NCBI GenBank assembly: GCA_002104895.1
Contig: MCFG01000069.1
Coordinates: 67,501 to 92,500, forward strand
DNA: 25,000 nt
Reading direction: 5' to 3'
Source: Anaeromyces robustus
Lineage: Eukaryota > Neocallimastigomycota > Neocallimastigomycetes > Neocallimastigales > Neocallimastigaceae
The translations under genes were made by a program, and so were the position numbers. The number at the start of each line of letters is the position of its first letter. Positions within the stretch are counted from its first letter, which is position 1. Positions 18,573 through 25,000 of the stretch are shown one piece after another. The notes beneath the pieces are model-generated. The model saw only the letters and a program-made list of their open reading frames with translations, was not told the DNA's origin and did no database searches.

Positions 18573-21500
18573 TTTTGTAATTAAAAAAAATGAATATTTT
18601 TAAAATAATTATCTATAAATGTTTATTAAATTTTTTATATTTTGTATATTTTTTTTTTTTTTAAAAAAATGATTATAAAAAATTCAATATTAACCAATCA
18701 AAATTAAATTTATACATATTTTAATATATTTTAAATTATAATAGTTTTAAATCAAAAAATTATTAATAAAATTAAGAATTTTGATGTATTTTTAAAATTT
18801 TTTATAAATTGAATAATATCATAATTCATAAATATAATAATTAAGAATATAAATATTTAGTAAATGGATATTTAGTATTTAACATAATTATTTTTTTTTG
18901 GGCTAGTATTTGGTTTATCTTTTTTAAAAATAAATGAAAAAATGATAATTATTTAGTTAAAAAACATTATATTTAAAAATTTTTGCTTTATATTCGTTTA
19001 TTTAAATGATAACTATTATAAGTATTTATAATAATAATAATTAATAGTTATTACTAGAAATTATTTTTTCATAATTAAAGGTAAATAAAATTTTCATTAA
19101 TATTATTATTTAAAATAAATAAATTATTAATTAATTAAATATACCCTAAATAATGTTTTTTTAGTAAACCATATATTGATCCTATATGTATATAAATAAT
19201 GTTAATTTTTAAATTTTAGAATATTATTTTTAATGTTTTAAGCATTAAAGATTTTATAAAATAGGAAAACAAGTGAAAGTTTTTATTTTTATGTATTACA
19301 ACAACAAATGATATATATTTGGATAAATAATAATAATAATGATATTATTTGAGGAATAATTATAAAAAGCTTATTGAAATATTTAATAATTTACCGTTTA
19401 GCCATAATTAAACAATTTCATTTAGATGAAGTAGATATAAATACAAAAAATATAATGTAATATTTATAATATGCTTTGTTACAATATTATAAATATTATT
19501 ATTTATTTTTAAATAATATTAAATTTTAATTAATATACATTATATTTTTAAATTAAAAACAAAACTGCATATAACAATTTTAATTATTAAGTAATACAAT
19601 AATAATTTTTTTTAATAAAAATTTTATTAAATAGTTTAATCCTATAGTAATAAAAATTTTAAATAACATAAAAAATGTTATATTAGCAATTAAATAGAAA
19701 TAACTTTTATCTAGAAAGTTAAATTTTATATATTTATTTATTATATATTTTTCTTTAAATTTTTTATTAATTAAACCTAAAAAATAAAATTATAATAATT
19801 AATGTTTAAATTTTAAAAATAATATTTTATTAAAGTTGGCTAATAAACATATCAATTTATTATAAATCTATTGAAAAAGTAAAATAAATTAATAACTTAT
19901 GACTTGAAATTTTAATTATTTATATTTATTAGTAGGTTTAATATCATTATTAATATAACTAAATCTTTTTTATAATAATTTATCTATATAATTAATAATA
20001 AAATCATTAAATAGTTAATGTAACATATATATTTTATAATTCCATATTGTATACTTTAAGTAATTCTAATTTTTATTTTTCTATATATAGAAGGTATACG
20101 TGTTACATAAAATTATTATAATAATAAAGAAAACATAAACTTAATTTATAAAAAAATAACAAAAAAAAAAAAAAAAAAAACAAAAAAGCAAGAAACAAAA
20201 TCAAAAAAACATATAAAATAATTTTACGTTTCATATGCAATTAATAATGTAATTTTTGTGAATAGTTTTTAAGGATATAATGTATGCTTTATTGATAAAC
20301 TATAAGAATAAAAAGTTATATAAATATTTAATCATCTATATTTAGTATATAATAAAAATTAACATTAAAAATAATTAATTCAATAAAAATATTCTCTTCA
20401 TTTTTTTTTATGTTCCTAATTGTTCAAATGATGATGTTTCTTTAGTATTATAATTATATTGTGCTAATAATTTCACTAATTGTAATTTCAAAATTAAATT
20501 ATTAAAATCGAAAAATAAGAAATATTAATTGAAATAAATTGTAAAATTTTATTTTTTTAATAAATATATAAATATATATTTCAAATATATTAATTATTTA
20601 TATATTACTTGTTAAATAATTATACTGTTGCCATTTTTAATTAAAAGTAAAAATAAAAAGGGTTTCTATAATGATTTTATATATATTAATATGTAATACT
20701 TTATTATGGATATATGTCAATTATTTAAAAAGATATAATTAATATTTTTAATTATTTTATTAATTCCATAAATACTAAGTAATATTTATAATTTAACATA
20801 ATAAGATTAGATTTATATGTTAAGTATTAAAAAATTAAATAACTATAATAAAAATAACCAACAAAAATATTAAAATTAAAGTTATGTAAATTACATTGTT
20901 AACGTATACATTATACTACATTTAGAAAGTTTAATTAACTTTAATCTTTTTCATATTAAAAAAATAAATATTAACTTTTAATATATAAAAAATTAATTAA
21001 TATTTTACATTTTTAATTAACTGATATTAATTTACAAAAAAGTTTAAAATATATTTGAGTATATTATTATGTTATTAATATACAATATAAATGAATGTAT
21101 ATTAATATACATGGCAATAATAACTATCTACTATAAACTATATAAAGGTTTAAATATATTATTATAAAAATGAGAAAGTTTATATAATTATAATTTTATT
21201 ATAATAAATTATGTATATTTATTTGAATATATCAATTAAATTGAAAAATAAATTGTATATAATATATTGAATATATAATGGATTATACCATCTATGTATT
21301 TTTAATATATTATAATCAAATTAATTTAAATTTTTTTTATTAAAAAATTTAATAATCTTATTACTATATATAATTTAATTTATAATATAAAAGAATTAAT
21401 AAATTAATTTTTTGAAAAGTGTTTTTTTTAATTATTACTTTCTTCATGAAGATATTCTTTTTTTTTTTTTTTTTTTTTTAAATTCAAAAGAATATTTTTA

Positions 21501-21646
21501 AACAAAGAATTGCATTAAAAGTGGTATTAAACATATAATTTTTAACTATGAGTATTATTTAATTGTCTTGCTGTATATAAAATATCTTTTATTTAATATT
21601 TTAATAAGTATTTTTTTTTAAAAAAATAGTTTTTTTTAAAAAAAAA

Positions 21647-21680
21647 CTTTATAATTAAGAAATAATTTTTAATTATAAAG
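21647..21680. repeat. Inverted repeat, 12-bp arms
   Basis: CTTTATAATTAA (21647-21658) and TTAATTATAAAG (21669-21680) are perfect complements separated by 10 bases. It could form a hairpin. It is not next to any recognised gene end. Confidence 0.7.
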
Positions 21681-21914
21681 TCATTGTATGTGTGTGTAAA
21701 TATTTAATAATTTAATTTAATAAGGTATATATAAATTCAACATAAAAACGAGTAAATTAATTTAAATATTATATTAATAAATATAATATTCATTGAAGTG
21801 TCTTTTTAATGACATTTGAAGTAAAATGAAATAAAATAATTAACGAAGTAATTAAATATTATAAAAATATTAACCGAAATTATGAAAAATAAAATAAATA
21901 TATTGTTACTAAAA

Positions 21915-22105
21915 TCCATAGTGAAATAAAATAAAATAAAATAAAATAAAATATAAGAAATAAAATATAATAAAATATAATAAAATATAATAAAATATAA
22001 TAAAAATAATAATAAAAATAATAAAAATATTATAAAATATAATAAAATATAATAAAAAAAATAATAAAAATATAATAAAATATAATAAAATATAATAGAA
22101 ATTGT
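21915..22105. repeat. Tandem AAAAT / AATATAATAA array
   Basis: The first part repeats AAAAT. The rest repeats a ten-base unit close to AAAATATAAT with small variations. The minus-strand open frame through it (21806-22159) encodes only Tyr, Ile, Leu and Phe repeats and has no sign of being a gene. Confidence 0.8.
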
Positions 22106-22831
22106 AAAATATTTATATATTAAATACATATATGATACATTCAAATATGAATTATTCAAAAAAAAAAATATAATTATTAAATTATTATATATATAAATGA
22201 TAATTTAACATAATACTAAACATCTATATATAATATTTGTATTAAATGGTACAATTTGAAAAGGAAAAAAATTATAGAATATATAAATATATTAAAATAT
22301 AGAATATGTTATATATTATATAGTTAGTAATATGATAAAAATTAATTATTTTATCATAATATGAAAACTATAATATTATATGTTATAACTAATATTTTCG
22401 TATAAAAATAATAATTGAAAATAGCTTTCATAAAAAAAAAAAAAAAGAAATGATATTTTTTATTTTAAAGATATATAATTTATATAATGCTATAAATATA
22501 TATAAAGATATTAAAATTTTTAATATATATTATAATTGGATTAAATTTATTAATATACTATATATATATATATATTTTTAAAAATATTTATTTTAAAATA
22601 AAGAATTCAAAATAATAACATAATAGCATTATTATTTAATATTGTATAAATTTGATACCAATTAACAATTAACAATTGAAGAAATAATAAATATTTTTAT
22701 TTGTAATTTTCAGTTTCACTGTATTTTCATTTAATTGCAATAACAATATTGTTTTTGAAAGTTTTTACTGGAAAAAAATATTAATAATTTAATAATATCA
22801 ATAATATCAATATATATAAGTTCTAAAGAAT

Positions 22832-24948
22832 ATGCTGTCGAGATCTGATGATGAATTTAGAAATTTTCAAAATTTTACTAGATTATTAGATTGTGAAAGG
22901 AATAATGTAAGTTATGATAATTATAAATAATTTTTGTTATTTCCAGGATACTTAAATAAAAATTTCCTTTTATAATTTTTAATGATAAAATGTACAATAA
23001 TAAAATAATAATAATAATAAAATCTCAAATAAACAATAATAAATGAAACATTATTTAATAAACCAAATGGAATTGATCAGTATGAAAATCCAGACCCTTT
23101 AAATGCTTACATGATTCAAGATCCATATGTAATGAATCCTGAGGGGGCAGCAGCAGAGAATTATACAACACCATTAAATGTAAATAATCCTGCTGAACTT
23201 GCGTATGGATGTAAAATTCCGGAGGGTTATAACCCACTCGCAGTTGATAATATTAATGAAAACTTTCCTAATAAGATTAATTGGCCTCAAGGAAATCCTT
23301 TTTTAGTTCAGGATGAATTTAATCAATTTGATTTTCCTTATAATGCTTATTTTAATAATTTATATGAATCACAGGCTTTTGATAGAAATATTGAAGAAGT
23401 TCCTCCTCAATCAATATTTGAAAATTCTTTACCTTTCGACCCACAAGTAATTATTATATTATAATTATTATTTTTTTTTTGAGATTAAGATTAATTATTA
23501 TAAATATATTAAATAAATTTTTTTATAAAAAAAAAAAGGATAAAAATTTTTTTTTCCTGAATATATAATGATATTGATTTTTACTGAATACAATATATTA
23601 TAATATAGTATTAATATATATTTATTTTATTAATTATTTTAATTTTTTATAAGTTGAATTTTAATAATTTTTACGCTAATGATCCTGGATACTATTGTCC
23701 AAATCCTATGGATTATCCACAAGGAGCATTTCCTTCAAACCCATTAATTAATCCAAGATCGTTGGCTTTAGCTGCTCAAAACCCTCAAATTCCACCAGGA
23801 GTTGATCCTATACCAACCTCAAATTTTAATCAAACTCTTGATAATATACCATCATCAGCTCCTGTACCATTATCAAAATATACTAAATTATCAAAAAATT
23901 CTTCATTAAATCCTCCATTTGTTATGCCGCCCTTACACGGAAATAGTATTAATCAACATTATAGATTACCAAATCATCCATCTCAGAAATTTTTCCATTA
24001 TGTTAATGGAAATAGAATTCCTTCTAATGTAAAAGATATTTATAGAAAAGCAAGTACTTCCTCTGCATTAGTTAATGATATTGTAACTACTAATCCTTTA
24101 GCAATGAATGAAGCTATAGTTAAAGATACGGCTATAACTAATGCTCGCAATTTTTCTGTGTCTACAACAAGTGCGGATATTAATAAACAAGTAGCTAAAT
24201 CTGAAAATACTGTTGTTAAAAGTGAAAAGGTTGAAAATTCAGGAAAATCAGTTAAAACAACAGCAACAACAACAGCAACAACAACAACAACAGCACCTAT
24301 AGTAAAGGCTGAAGCTTCTAAAAAGGAAACCTCATCGAACCAGAATGAAATTTCATCTACAACAGTTTCAAGTACATCTAATATAAGTACAACTACAACA
24401 ACTACTTCTTCTGTAAAAAGTGAATTGGAGTCATCATCAAAAATGGATGTTGATGCTAAAATTGTTCCTGTAAAGGTTGAAGATGTAAAGAAAGAAAGTG
24501 TAATTGTGGCGTCCACAGCTTCTATAACAAAATCAATAAAATCATTGACGACAATGGCTGAGACAAAGGTAATTACTGCTCCACAAGTCCAAGCTAATAT
24601 TAAAATTAATGGAAGTATACCTGCAGTGACTGTTACTACAGTTCCAGCTGCTGATAGTACTAAAGTTTCTGTAAATGAAGCATCGAAACCAGCAGCCACT
24701 AATGCTAATGCTACAGTAACTACCGCACCAGCAAAAAATCAAAATTCTAATACTGTTACTACAGCTAATGGGGTTGTAAGAGTAAGAAAGAGACATCAAG
24801 TTAAAGTAGCATGTGGTAAGTGTTTTAAAAATAATAATAATTATAGTAATATTTTATTAATATATAATATACTTATAAAAAAATTATTATTACTTATAAC
24901 ATTATTTGTAATTAAAATATAGTTAATTGTAGAAAAGCATGTAAAAAG
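22832..24948 (+). CDS. Zn2Cys6-type fungal transcription factor (5' part only)
   Basis: Exons are 22832-22906, 23081-23446, 23654-24815 and 24923-24948; the gene then continues past the window behind a donor at 24949. The 543 visible residues begin MLSRSDDEFRNF. Residues 26-250 are rich in Asn, Pro and Tyr (for example GYYCPNPMDYPQGAFP). A Ser/Thr/Val-rich linker follows with threonine runs and five V-K-x-E motifs. The basic stretch RVRKRHQVKVAC then leads into the zinc cluster, which reads ACVNCRKACKK once the 107-bp intron 24816-24922 is removed. Cys534 and Cys537 are the first two zinc ligands; the remaining ligands lie beyond the window. This cluster variant is seen in fungal DNA-binding proteins; the target genes are unknown. 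The cluster sits far from the N-terminus, so most of the visible protein is probably regulatory. The exon 2 start is uncertain (acceptor CAG at 23078-23080 chosen for frame). Confidence 0.8.
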
Positions 24949-25000
24949 GTAATACATATAAATATAGTTTTTTTATATATGAAAATTTATAAGAAATATT

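Larger units (their letters stand above)
18573..22831. other. Long divergent A/T-rich intergenic region
   Basis: About 4.3 kb between the SYO1 start and the start of the transcription-factor gene, which point away from each other. Both promoters must lie here, but no element could be pinned down. Contents include a poly-A run at 20161-20180, a perfect inverted repeat at 21647-21680, an A/T tandem repeat at 21915-22105, and two weak coding-like islands near 19380-19460 and 20408-20524. No complete gene can be supported. Confidence 0.65.

Noticed and set aside
21806-22159. 117-codon minus-strand frame, Tyr/Ile/Leu/Phe
   Set aside because: Translation of an A/T tandem repeat. Its membrane-like look is an effect of T-rich codons.
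24040-24699. 219-codon minus-strand frame opposite the transcription factor
   Set aside because: It is open only because the Ser/Thr/Val-rich sense codons leave few antisense stops. The sense strand has a zinc cluster and splice sites.

Overview
The window is eukaryotic nuclear DNA of extreme A+T richness, well over 80% by eye, with long intergenic stretches made of homopolymers and short A/T repeats. Five protein genes can be read. All have short, very A/T-rich GT-AG introns of about 70-235 bp, with donors such as GTAAAT, GTAATT and GTATTT. Fungal markers are a Zn2Cys6-type zinc cluster (ACVNCRKACKK) and a SYO1-type ribosomal-protein import chaperone. Poly-Asn coding, very A/T-rich DNA and many small introns together suggest an anaerobic gut fungus (Neocallimastigomycota). 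That placement is inference from style; Dictyostelium-like amoebae share the composition but usually have fewer introns.

Layout: (1) 1011-2083, minus strand, a Rab6/Ypt6 GTPase in four exons. (2) 2084-7336, a 5.2 kb gene-poor region with many local repeats. (3) 7337-8456, minus strand, triosephosphate isomerase in three exons, with far more G/C in its codons than any neighbour. (4) 8457-10246, A/T-rich spacer. (5) 10247-14365, plus strand, a ten-exon gene whose first 420 residues look like Integrator subunit INTS14 and whose last exon encodes a 582-residue Asn-rich tail. (6) 14983-18572, minus strand, an eleven-exon SYO1/HEATR3 homologue, convergent with the previous gene. (7) 18573-22831, a 4.3 kb A/T-rich spacer with two weak coding-like islands. 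(8) 22832-24948, plus strand, the 5' part of a Zn2Cys6 transcription factor cut off by the window edge.

The genes are unrelated housekeeping or regulatory genes (vesicle traffic, glycolysis, RNA polymerase II transcript control, 60S ribosome assembly, transcription) and do not form one pathway. The most notable item is the INTS14-like gene. Integrator is best known from animals and is missing from familiar yeasts, so a fungal copy with a degenerate metal site and a giant prion-like tail deserves a second look. No tRNA, rRNA, CRISPR array or recognisable transposon was seen.
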